Source: Seiridium cupressi (Eukaryota > Ascomycota > Sordariomycetes > Amphisphaeriales > Sporocadaceae). From it: DNA of 64,000 nucleotides. Positions 1 through 10,853 of this stretch are shown here, in pieces (the stretch's first letter is position 1; each line of letters begins with the position of its first letter). The notes under the pieces were generated by a model. The model saw only the letters and a program-made list of their open reading frames with translations, was not told the DNA's origin and ran no database searches. The stretch is taken from contig JARVKI010000017.1 of the NCBI GenBank assembly GCA_036674765.1, forward strand, positions 372,001-436,000, in the 5' to 3' direction. Position numbers and translations under genes: made by a program.

Positions 1-700
1 TGGGATGCGGTTTAGACCGGATTGCAGATGTGAAGCTGAAGCTGAAGCTGCTGCTGTCCTGATAGCTGTGATTTTTTGGCGACAGCTGGAGGTTGGCCCT
101 TTTGCGCTTGCCGTCGAAAACTTCGCAGCTCGTCCCAGGTGCCAGTCGCGAGTCGCGCCTACTAAACGGGCTTAGCGCCACTTTGAGTGCAGCCGGCCAG
201 GGGAAAACTTGGGGCGAACTTGGACTTGTGGCTCCAGCTTTATAAGCTACATTGTATGTAGACCAACGTTTGGAGAAAAGCACAGACGACCAAGGCTACA
301 GCTCAGCATTCCCAGTTCCATTGCACTAACAATAGAATTCACCCAGTGCACATTGAGTCCTCTTATTTCCATAACCCCTGCACAAGGCTGTGCACCTGGT
401 TTTTAACTCTTCTTCGTTTTGGTGCATCTATGGAAAGGTCCTTGCAGATTTTGGCAGATAACAATGTTGGTCGTGTGCTTAATTGCCGGAAAGTGACCGA
501 ACAGTGTTTGTAAACATATACTCTTGTAGGAATGTGAGCCATTCACACGTACGAAATGTTATTATCTAGATCCCAATGACCCCGGAAGTCAAGCCCATAG
601 CAAGCCTTAAAAAAACTTTATTTTACCACATTAAATATTTTGCCTAACCCCCATTTTTTTTTTTTGTTTTTTTTCTTTTTCGTTATTTTTTTGGTTTTTT

Positions 701-733
<33 letters not shown>

Positions 734-964
734 CCTCCTTTCCCTTGGTCCCCAGTCGAGCTGTATTAACAATATCATCAAAGCACTTAGTGCTAGAGAC
801 TTCATCATATATCGCTGATTATTTTCATTAGCTGGCTCTGCTGCAGCCATGTAGCTGTCCTGCTATACAATTGCCGCCTACTCATCTCTGTAATTACATG
901 CCGAAGCAGGTCTAGAGTCACATAACAAGTACATATAATACAGTCTCAACCTTGATCTCCATCA
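1..964. other. Intergenic stretch with long poly-T tract
   Basis: No supported gene. The notable element is a nearly pure T tract at about 651-733, which produces only a low-complexity Phe-rich reading frame. The tract lies downstream of the COQ5 stop codon, on the 3' side of that minus-strand gene. Confidence 0.5.
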
Positions 965-1988
965 TCATTTGGCATCCAGCGGCTTCATTCCCTTGTGAAT
1001 AGCGGCAACGCCTCCCGTCAAGTTCTCATAGCCATCCCCTGCTACCACGAACCCGGCGTCCACAATCATATTTCTGAACTCGTCCTGGCTAGGAAACCGC
1101 TCGATACTCTCCACTAGGTACTGGTAGCTGTCACGATCTCCTGCCACCAGTTGTCCAACTAGGGGAATACCAGAGAAACTCCAGCGTTTATATACGGCAT
1201 TGAGCAAAGGGTTGCCCACCTTGCTGAACTCGAGACATGCAAAAACACCACCTGGCTTGAGAACGCGGTATGCTTCTCTCAATGCTTGTGGGATATTACT
1301 GAAGTTTCGGATACCGAAGGCAACCGTGTACAAATCGAAAGAATTCGGTTTCAAGGCTTCGGGAAGAACCGTCGCATCGGCGGGGAGGAAAGACAGAGCG
1401 GCTTGTTGAGAGGCGGGAAGAGAAAGGGAACGTTGTTTGCCAACCGCCAACATGGACGTATTGATGTCGGAGATGGTGACGCTAACATCTTGATTCGCAT
1501 TCACCTGATGAGCGTGGTGTAGCATCCGGAAAGCGATGTCGCCGGTGCCTCCTGCCACGTCGAGTATGTTTTGCGGCGTCGCAGGATTATAAGGAGATAG
1601 GCCTGGATTGAGCGAGCTGACGAAGTGATCCCTGAACGTGACAACTGTTAGTAAGCACTATGCAAGTCCTGTGTCTCGACTGCTGCACCTACTTCCATAC
1701 GCGATGCCAGCCAAAGGACATGAGGTCATTCATGCGATCGTACGACTCGGCCACGCTGTGAAAAACACCTGCTACACGCTCCGTCTTCTCCGCCTCGGAA
1801 ATTCCATCTTCGAAGCCGAAGTGTGTTGTTCTGTCGGGCGATGGTGTAGGATTGTTGGGGGTTACGGGCTTCTGTGAAGCAATTGTTGTACTGAAGGGTT
1901 TGGCGTAACGAGCGGGAGAACAGGGGCAAGAAGAAAAAGCAGGTCGCAAAGTCCGCGATGCGGTCCGGAACACAGGTCGTGCGGTCAT
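965..1988 (-). CDS. COQ5: COQ5-type 2-polyprenyl-6-methoxy-1,4-benzoquinone C-methyltransferase, mitochondrial
   Basis: Predicted SAM-dependent C-methyltransferase of ubiquinone biosynthesis, expected on the matrix side of the inner mitochondrial membrane. Model: complement(965..1631, 1693..1988), one 61-bp intron (1632-1692, donor GTAGGT, acceptor CAG), 320 residues. The first ~45 residues are Arg/Ser/Ala-rich with no acidic run, as in a mitochondrial presequence. The UbiE/COQ5 signature [17 protein letters not shown] sits at the end of exon 1 and continues into DHFVSSLNP. The SAM-binding glycine motif ([11 protein letters not shown]) and a late motif ([15 protein letters not shown]) are both present. 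The start chosen is the ATG at 1988 (MTARPVF); the upstream TTG codon in frame is not a likely start. Length fits fungal COQ5. Confidence 0.93.
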
Positions 1989-2379
1989 GGTGCAGCACAA
2001 TGAGTGACAGTCGACTGCGGCGTCGTCTGTACGTCTATTGAGAGGCTGTTGGTTGACCTACAGAATAATGGTGATTAGCTGGGTTTGATTCCGTCGCTGG
2101 CTCGGCTGCCGAAGCTTCAAAGAAATTTGAGATCGGCCGTGCTGCATGTGCTTGGCATGGGTCGTCGGTCGGCAGGATCTGGACCGGGTGGGTGGCGCCC
2201 ATGATCCACCAGGCCCGGGGAAGTTAGCGCAAGGGCAAAACCAGGGCGGTGCATTGCGGCTCTGAGCTGTAGGGCTGATGGACCGAGGCAGGCTCTATTC
2301 CAACTGTCCGCAATCACCACCTAGGACAGTAGCACACAAGCGATTAAGGCGTTAAGAACACCCAATCCAATGACTGACC
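1989..2379. other. Intergenic region upstream of COQ5
   Basis: Contains the COQ5 5' flank and the 3' flank of the small ORF at 2380. No recognisable gene or repeat. Confidence 0.4.
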
Positions 2380-2541
2380 TTAGACTGACGAATCCGACTG
2401 AGTCTGCTGTGCCCGAGAGCCAAACATCTGCTGTGCAAAGTCGTTGGCGGTAGCACGTGCCCTCCAGAGCAGAAAACCAATGAGGAGAAAGAGGAATACG
2501 AGAACAAGTGCAATCGCCACGTTCGGACCAGCGTCGACCAT
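2380..2541 (-). CDS. Small single-span membrane protein, 53 residues, function unknown
   Basis: An ATG at 2541 opens a 53-residue frame: a short polar N-terminus (MVDAGPNV), one ~20-residue hydrophobic helix rich in Val/Leu/Phe, a basic stop-transfer motif (WRARA), then a Gln/Ser-rich polar tail. This is a plausible tail- or signal-anchored mini membrane protein. The hydrophobic segment followed by Arg suggests a cytosolic C-terminus, which is inference. No family was recognised. An extension upstream to 2574 exists but starts in a less likely context. The ORF is short, so chance is possible, though the clean membrane-protein layout argues for a gene. Confidence 0.5.
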   Translation of the reverse strand: MVDAGPNVAIALVLVFLFLLIGFLLWRARATANDFAQQMFGSRAQQTQSDSSV

Positions 2542-5500
2542 CTTGGCACGCTTTTGGGTTGAAAGGTGTATCAATAAATGATTCTCAACCGTGTGTGAGC
2601 GATGGAGAAATGAAAGCGTGGCGGGTGATTTGGTGCTTCTTGTCGAGTTGAGAGACTGTTGGTGGTGTTGACCAAGTGACGGAGCTGATCAAACGAATCA
2701 GGCACCTCTGGCGGATTTGTTGCGGTTGAGATCAAGATCCGGGGACGCGGTCACGCGTCTTCCAATGGTCTATGAATCGACAACCAGCTGAAAGATAACA
2801 TGCAGCATTACCTACACATTTATTAGACTGGTGTGATTTAGTCTAGTCATCGTTGATTCCCTGTTCACCTTTGAGGGGTACTGACTCGATGCTGCCTTAT
2901 TCCGTTAATGACAATTATTCAACTTCCAGTCCTCCAAGGCCAAATATTTCATGAACGAGCATCAACACGCGGTCCGGCTTTTTCTGCTAGCACCATTCTG
3001 GAATTCATCATACTCTGGAAGGAGCGCCTTTGTTCTTTCGATGTATTCCAGAACCTTTTATGTATTTATGCAGGACTTCCCCTGGGCGGGGGAGTCTTAA
3101 CTTCACACTTGAGACTGCGAAAAATACGGAGTATAGACTTAAAAGGTTATGAATTGTCATTAAATAAACGAAGCGTTATCTGCAGCTCTTCGGGGACTAA
3201 AATCAAGACTTGCCTCGGCTTGGACACTAGCATCATATGTCTGAAAAGGCTGCGGTATATGATGATATTTAAGACCGTAGCCTACTGAGAGCCTAGCAAT
3301 TACCTAAATATGTCAAGATGTCTTCCTTTTCACGACTTGCGACGCTGATCTCACTACATGCTCCTCCGCAAGGAGACCCTGTCAGCTGAAGCGGCGAACA
3401 AGCCCATCGTTCACTTCGGATGTAATCAGACGTTGAGTATCTACTTATCACCAATAAAATAAGTCTTGCCTGTATTTTGCGGGGAACATAATTGTCCTAC
3501 ATTGCGATCCATACTTAGCACTTACAAATCTGCAGGATTTTCGAAGATATATCGTCAAGTTGTTCTAATCTAGCATATATTTTTAATACTACGTGTACGT
3601 TTGAGCCTAGTGTATAAATAAGCCACTCAAACAGTAAACGTCAAATCCGGCTTGTACTTAATATACATTAGGAAAGATGCAGAGAGCTGGGTGAATAATT
3701 CGTAGTCAGTGAAGAGATTATCAAGTATTTTGCCACAAGGTAACGCACGTATAGTATAGTACAGCCCAATAAATCTAGTGGCATTGATAGGTTGGGGGTG
3801 ATCCACAACACCACCTTCGTTCCGAGCAACTGCCATTACTGCTGTTTAGCTTCAAAGGACAACCCAGTTAATTCTTTCTACCCGACTCATCTTCCAAAAG
3901 TATTCACTGGATGATGTATAGCGCTACAGAACTAATGACCTGCGACTGGAACTCCTTCGAACGCGCTGAAAATATCTCTTCGGTGGTACTGCCGAGTCAA
4001 CACAAGAAATTCATATCATTCACAAAGTCACTATCGCCCCCCCATGAACTTTACCAGTTTGAATTGATTGAATATATAAACTAGTTAAATTCTGTGGGTA
4101 TGGAATCTTATTTGTTCCTGCACAATAAACAACCACCAAGTCCTCTTTCAGAGAAATACATGTAGTCGAGGAATTTCTTATAAATACGCGCTTGCCATGC
4201 TCTGACCACCTAAGTAACATCCATGGGGGCGATTGAGAACATTGGAAAGTCTGTGAGGGAGTAGGAAGCACATAAATTCAAAGGACACGGGTCACTGGGA
4301 GGCGCCAACAGGTTTTGGATTTACGTCGGAGCAGTAGCCATTGTGAAGCAGTGAGATGAAGAACATCATGAATGACGTTGATATCAGTAACTTAAACTTG
4401 CTTGGGAGAGAGGTTTGCATATCAGCACCATCGGTGGATACCAACAAACCGCCAATTGAGACCAGCAGGAACACCGAATCGACTTGGCTGAAGAATTCAC
4501 GGAAAATTTCAGGCTATCGGGCAGGAAAAGTCAGCGCTCCGTGGAGGCAATGAAATTGAACTTATCTTCTTGGGCCTCGATATACACGTCTCATGAGTCA
4601 ATTTACGGTTAAGACATAATTGAGCCCAGGGTTCCCACAGCCTCAACCGTGCATAGATAGGTAGCATTGAATATACGACAACAGTGTTGTCCCATCCTTA
4701 CTATCCTTAGAGAGTATGATACCCAATGAATTTAGACACTAAAGAATTGGGCGATTGGCAGGATTCATCGTACTTTCTTCATAACTACGCTTGTCTGTTG
4801 ATTAGCTGAATAGACAAAATCCGCTTCGTCCTAAACACCCACCATACCCGCAAAGGTCACGAGGCTGAGATGCTGGCTATCTCCAACTGCACGAGTTCCC
4901 TAGAGAGCATAGAGCCCAGAAAACAGCTCGCATCAAAGGCTGAAACGAGAAAGAGACTCGCCGAAATTTGGTCATGTCTACCAGAACCACCGGGACAGTC
5001 CAATCGCGACGCAGATGATATAGAGCTGGGACCCCGAAACTATTCAGCAACGACCCCGGCCATCCTTATATATTGCCTATTCTATCTCCATCCCTCAACT
5101 ATATATCATAGATTACTGTAATCAGCTTCGGGCGGACATCGTTAGGTAAAGGAGCGAGTTGGATCACCAACAAAGCCCACTGACTACTAAGAAACTTGGT
5201 ACCAGACCCATTTTGATAGGGGAACGTATTTGTTCATATTGATCTATTTACATGACTCATTATTTATCTATAATTCAATCTCTCATCCCATCAGTGTGCC
5301 AATAACACTCGCTTATACATATTATCCCAGATTCTTCGTTGCGGCTCATTTCCCGTAGTTATGGCCGGAATCATGACCCAAAACCCAAACGCCGATGCCT
5401 AGATACTATGCCAAGATAAGTGCCAGGTCGCTTTAAAAACAAATGCCGTGACCAGATGCGATGTTCGAATGTCTCATGTCGTTTTCCCGATCCGCGTACA

Positions 5501-5688
5501 ATCCAGTTTCAGTTACCATTCAACATTCATGGTCAATCACGTCCAAATCCTCCCAATGAAAACGGGCCCATATCCCCTTCCCGAGCGGCGGCCACAAACG
5601 GTCACCGCCAATAACAAGCGGCAGCAAGTGCCATAATCGAGTCGTGCAGTGACGACGATGAGCTCGTAAGTGAATGGCGGCTGGTTCA
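2542..5688. other. AT-rich, gene-poor region
   Basis: By eye the stretch from about 2780 to 5340 is clearly richer in A/T and TA dinucleotides than the flanking genes. It holds only short frames with no domain or splice-consistent structure. It may be an old repeat degraded by repeat-induced point mutation, but I could not identify a parent element. Confidence 0.4.
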
Positions 5689-5850
5689 CTAATCAACCAG
5701 CTCATCCTCCGAGCTGCCACTACTACTCGTCGATGTAATGGTGCCCTGATTCCTTGCGATATGGACCAGACGGTAGATACCGAAGGCAATGAGAGCTAGG
5801 ACAATAAATAGGATGATGATAATAATAGCGATAACATCGTTCTCCTTCAT
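5689..5850 (-). CDS. Small single-span membrane protein, 53 residues, function unknown
   Basis: An ATG at 5850 opens a 53-residue frame: a short acidic N-terminus (MKENDV), one hydrophobic helix made largely of Ile/Leu/Val, a basic flank (YRLVHIAR), then a Thr/Ser-rich tail ending in acidic residues (SSEDELVD). The layout and exact length match the ORF at 2380-2541, although the sequences are only loosely similar. An alternative longer N-terminus to 5985 exists. No family recognised; it could be a chance ORF. Confidence 0.45.
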   Translation of the reverse strand: MKENDVIAIIIIILFIVLALIAFGIYRLVHIARNQGTITSTSSSGSSEDELVD

Positions 5851-7024
5851 GTTTGCGGATCTGCCACAGACGTAGGCAGGAGAGGTGCGGGATAGGTATT
5901 GTGATTGATTCGAGATGAATGGCCTGTTGAGAATGGCAAGCGGCTGGTGTGAGGAACGCGGAGATGCGTGGGGAAAGTAGGCCACAGAGGTTGAGAAGTT
6001 GTTAAACGGGATTCAAGGGCTTGAATTCGATGCCTATGGTAGAAACTCGCATTAGACTTCGTTCCAAGAATACAGCTCGTGGACCGCATGAGATAAACTT
6101 ACCAATAGAATATCTCAGTTCAAATCACCGAAGTTCGAGGATGAAGCTATTCCCACCAGCTAGCCGTAGCAGGTTGTGAAATTCGTCGATTTCCCAAAGT
6201 CAACCAGATAGGAGCAGTAGTATCAGTGGTGCTTGAGACGGCTTGAAGATTCAGTCGTCAAATTCGTGCAAGTTAATCGTGAGGTGAAGTACAATTGCAA
6301 GACAAAGACTGCATCAGGTACAGAGGGTGCGATTCACTCATACTAATACGATCCGTTGCCCCGCCATTTATCGGCAGTAAATAGCGAGGCTGGAGGGTTT
6401 TCGCAGCAAAATGCAAGGCTGGAGAGCTAGCCGGGCTCGCGACAGGGGTCAAGCTTCAGGTTTGGCGCCAATGACGGAGCTCACGACAGGGGTTGAGCAG
6501 TGGTTTTAGCGGGTCGACAGCTTCCAGCCACGCCGCACTTTCAGGAACCGCGAGTCTAAGAACGCGGGTGAATGACTGGGGGTTTAAGCTTTGCCGCCGA
6601 GTCCCCTGCAGCACTTGTGTTTTATGCTCAATTGTATTCACACCAAATTGTCGGATCTGGGGAACCACAACTTTGAGGAGCCACAGCATTGTGGTCTCCT
6701 GAAGTACCTGTTTATGTACAATAGTGCCTTCTCAAGATCCTAATTCCTGATTCCTGTAGATATCGCGAAAACGCCAGGGAAAAATTGGGCTTTACATCTC
6801 GAGTAAAACTTGTTCGTTCCTGAAGGCTTGGAACCAATAACGCCACCACCTGTTTTGCCATTTGGAGAGGCCCCTATTGCCGTGAAGCTCGAAGACAACA
6901 GTCCTGTATTGAACCAGGGTTATTGGGATTCAAGTTCTGTCCAAATTCCAGTGAATAGACTCCAACGCCAATCTAGGACGGCGCATCTGCCCGTCCATAT
7001 CTGATTTCCATCGGCTTGGTGCCT
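5851..7024. other. Intergenic region between small ORF and HP1 gene
   Basis: No supported gene. Short frames at 6456-6702 on both strands have no coding character. Holds the 3' flank of the HP1 gene. Confidence 0.4.
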
Positions 7025-8157
7025 CTACTCCGCAGCCACATCTGATGTTGACTTGATGATCTTCACGTGTTGCTCGTAGAATTGAAGCATCTGCCCGTGT
7101 CAACTAGATTAGCAAGCAGAAACGTGTTCGTGAAACAAGGGGATAAGCGCACCTTCTGTGGACAACGGGAATACACGATCTTTGTGCCATGCTGGGTTTT
7201 GTGGCCGTTCTTCCATGAGAGGTATACAATGAGTTTTCCCGTATTCTCGTCGTGGCAAGCATCGATAGACGCCACTTGGTCCTCCCATGAACCTGCCGGC
7301 GGCGTCCAGGCCTTAGCTGCGCTTGCTGGTGGAGTGGTCGATGCTGGATGGCTATCGCGCTTTGCTCGCTTTGTGCCATTTGTGGGAGTGTTCGCTGATG
7401 CAGGACGACCGCGTTTCTTCTGTGTACCCGCCTTGGAGTCGCCAACAATCTTGTCCCGACCGCCAACCGATGCTAGGTATGCATCCAGGACGGCGGAGGC
7501 GTTCTCTCTAAACGTTGCTGTCAGCTACTGCGGTAGTCTCAAGCGACGAGGTCGGAGCCAACAAACCTAAGATTCTCCTCGTCTTCCCATGTTTGGTCTT
7601 CTTTCTTGTCCCAACCCTCCCATTTCACTTTGAATTTGATCACACCCTAACACTGTATCAGCGTTTCAGCACTTAAGGCATACGACAGGCTGGGCTGTTT
7701 ACCTGCTTGTAGACATGACCAAGGATCTTCTCGACAATGAATCTATGATTGCCCATGTTAGCCAGGCCGGATTGCAAAATCCAGGTCAGAGCTCACATAC
7801 ACATCCTCTCCCATGTCCTCGTCCTCTTCATCGTCCTCAACACCTTCCTCCTTGACGCCTTCCTCCTCGTCCTTTGAACCGCCTTGTATAGGTGTAGGGG
7901 CGTCATTATCGTCCCCGAACACGTCGTCGTCGTTGTCCTTGGCTGCGATGGGGACGACGATGTCGCCGGCGTCCGACGCTTCATCATCGCTGATTGCTGG
8001 ACGGCTCGTCAGTCGTCGGTAGATTGATTGAAACATTGCGCTATCAATTGGGAGTGTGGCAAATGAAGGCGCATAGGAAGGAATGCGAATTGCTGGATTG
8101 CGCCTAGTATTGGCGCGTTCGGAGGGTGAGAGGCAAGTTGTACTTACCCGGAGGCAT
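7025..8157 (-). CDS. hpo: Heterochromatin protein 1 (chromodomain + chromoshadow domain)
   Basis: Binds methylated H3K9 and builds heterochromatin in the nucleus. Model: complement(7025..7090, 7153..7507, 7567..7646, 7703..7742, 7801..7996, 8148..8157), six exons, 248 residues. Exon 1 is only ATG-CCT-CCG plus one base (donor GTAAGT), giving MPPAISDDEASD. A Glu/Asp-rich stretch is followed by a chromodomain at about residues 69-115 (FIVEKILGHVYKQ, KVKWEGWDKKEDQTWEDEEN) with aromatic-cage candidates Phe and Trp. A basic hinge carries an AT-hook-like KKRGRP. The chromoshadow domain at about 172-240 starts near SWEDQV and ends HGTKIVYSRCPQKMLQFYEQH. The donor before the chromodomain is the canonical GTATGT. 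In Neurospora and Aspergillus the homologues are hpo and HepA. Confidence 0.92.
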
Positions 8158-10853
8158 TGTAGATGGGGAGCTTGGATTGAATAGCAAACAGTGATGCCGA
8201 CGAAGAGCTCGGCTAGGATTGATCACCAGGACAATAAATTCGAACGCGCCAATAGTGGCAGGAAAGATATTCGACTGCAAGCGCGACGGACATCTAAAGA
8301 TACGGAGGCTCTTGACGCGAAGCAGTTAGCGGCCGACCGCCACAGCTTTTCCCGCTGGCTTGCACCGCCACTAAAAAGGAACCTCATTCGCTTGCTAACC
8401 TGTAGTCAGATATCTGACAACCTCCATGCTTCATCGCTACGTGCAACTGATCAGGCGTGGGACACATATAGAATCTCTCACCCATATCAGCATATTAATG
8501 ACACGTGATTTCTTCTTCTCCAAGTTACCATTGTTGTTTTTCTACTGAACTACCATTTCGTTGTCTGCCCAATCTCTATTAACACCTCGTCTATAATGGG
8601 ATTCGCTTGCCTTTCTTCCCTTTTTTATTTTAAGTCCCTCATCATCCCCCTTTTGCTGTAAAATATCCGAAGTATAGTGGAGTGGAACTACATTTTAGAA
8701 CGCTATTAATAGTGTACCTGCCTCTGTGACGGCAAGAAATCTCGTGTGGCATGGCTCAATAATTTCTGATCGTGGACTCGTCTTCATGAGTGGTATAAAG
8801 AGTTTCCATTGTGGCTCTTGATGCTACACAATAGGCCATGAATTACAAGGGTCGACAGCCAGCAATATCTCAATGTAGCCCGAACGAGGTGTTAAGCTTT
8901 CAATGTTGAGGATCTGAAGCATGCGAGTAAGACAGTACGTAGCTCGTGCCGAGACACGTGCCACCACAATGAGGTATGGCCCCATTAAGGATACTGGTAT
9001 AATTCTTTTTTTTTTCCACGGCGGGATTAGCATGCAATGGTTGTGTCTTGGGCTGGTTCTTCTTCCCATTAACCGAGTTCTGCAAGACCGGGCGGCGCTG
9101 CTGCAACATGAAATTACCAGCTGCATACGGAAAGGGGGGTTCAACAGTGTTGGCGGGCAGAATATGGCGTCGAAGCGTGTGTGCCTATGGAGTATGTCGT
9201 TCTATTTCACGTAAATGGAAGGGGGCTGGCTGGCTGGGATTTTGATTACACATGAAGCTCACCGCATCGTGACATTTGAGATTACACATATTGAAGTTGG
9301 TGGCTCGTGGAAGATGAGACACCGTTGACCTTGAGGTCACTAGCAGCTGTGTTCTCGGGAAATGACCCATCAGGGCCCAAAAGAAAGCTTACCGTAGAGT
9401 TCATCGGTGCATAGCCCATTCGTTCTCCTTGGATGCAGGTGAAAGCATAGTTGGGCGCATGGCCCTGCAGGGCTGGCAGGAGAAGCCGTGTCATTCTCAC
9501 CTGATGCCCGCAGTTCGATTGGACGAAGGAGGAGCATTCGCCCGTGACCGCCATCGACCTCTCACATACACGCTGTTCATGACTGTTGTCACTGCCGGCC
9601 AAATCATCGATGCATGACACCGACGTCAAAAGCATGCAGCCCGTCGGCTGGACAGTTCTACAGCGACTGGCCCCCTGAGAGTTCGCTGGGGGGTGTTGGT
9701 CGACCCGCTCTGCCCGTTGCTCTGTGCTGAGGCTTGGCTCCAATGGCTGACAGGCGGGTAGAAATGGACTGGTCCGCGGGCGATCAACTAGGGCGCAAGG
9801 ATTGGGGCAACCAATGGCGGAAAGCGCCCCGACCTCAATCAGGGCCCAGGGTACCTGTGCAAGAATTAAATACTTCTGCCCTCGTCTGAAGAGATGAACA
9901 GCGGGAGTCACGGGCCTTGTAGATGAAAGACCGCAGATCATCAGGGCAGGAAGATTGATCTCGTGATCTGTAATTGACCGAGTCCAACTCCCCAGCCCGT
10001 TTGCCAAGTAGGTAGGTGAGCTGTCGTGGGTACCTCTTCTGGCACGGCGTGGTCAGGCAATCCGACGTTTAGGGGTTCACAGGCGAAGCCCACCCCAAAC
10101 GCAGCTGTATTCGCTAGCTGTACGGGTTATGTGTGATCTGGGGTCGTCTTAGCGCAGAACCCTGGGCATTTTTCTTTACTATTAGGCAGGAACCTGCAAG
10201 GAATAATTAAACCAGGTCACATTTTTTGCAACCGCCCTCATCCCCTTACTTCTTTTCTTTGCCAGGAGTCAATTTCCGGTGAAGCAGAGCGAGAGGCTTG
10301 CCTCAAAAACGGCCAGATTCTTTTCCCTTCTCGACTCCTGCTCAAGACGCGCAAGCATTTCCAGCGAGTAAAGCATCTCCTGGCTGCGGATTACCACACC
10401 TCCCTAACGCAGCTCAACCTTCAGTTACACCGCACGGAGGCGCGGAGCTTGAACTTTCCCCAAATCCTGATCCTGGCACTAGCTCACCGTTAGTGCTAGC
10501 ACCTGCAGCCCCTGGATCAGCTTTCGAATTCCCCGACTGGAAAAAAAAAGTGCCCAGCCCAGACAGGACACGCCCTCACCATTATCTACCCGACAGCTTG
10601 CAGCAGTGGTCGTGGACCTCGCGTCTACGCCTGCAATCCTTCGAGCATCAATGCCTTGTTCCCCTTACCGAGCTTAATTCGAGTCAAGCCTCAGTTGTCT
10701 GCAGAGCAGGTAGACAGCCACAGACCCGAGCTACTGGGGAACGTTGACCACGTGCGGGAAAGAGGAGGGACACGCTGATGGAGAGCTTGTCGAGCCGTTC
10801 GTTATAACCACATTATATACCCTTTCCTCACCTAGAAAACCCCAAAACCAGCC
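8158..10853. other. Intergenic region of 2.7 kb
   Basis: No supported gene. A 241-codon minus-strand frame (9282-10007) and a Pro-rich plus frame (10298-10747) lack domains, and the latter lacks an ATG start. The last ~500 bp probably form the long 5' leader and promoter of the zinc-finger gene. Confidence 0.4.

Noticed and set aside
640..831. Phe-rich frame over the poly-T tract
   Set aside because: Artifact of a homopolymer run.
9282..10007. 241-codon minus-strand open frame
   Set aside because: No domain, no family-like composition and no splice-consistent extension; likely chance in GC-balanced intergenic DNA.
10298..10747. Pro/Ser-rich 149-codon frame upstream of the zinc-finger gene
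   Set aside because: Starts at a non-ATG codon and has no domain; read as 5' leader sequence.
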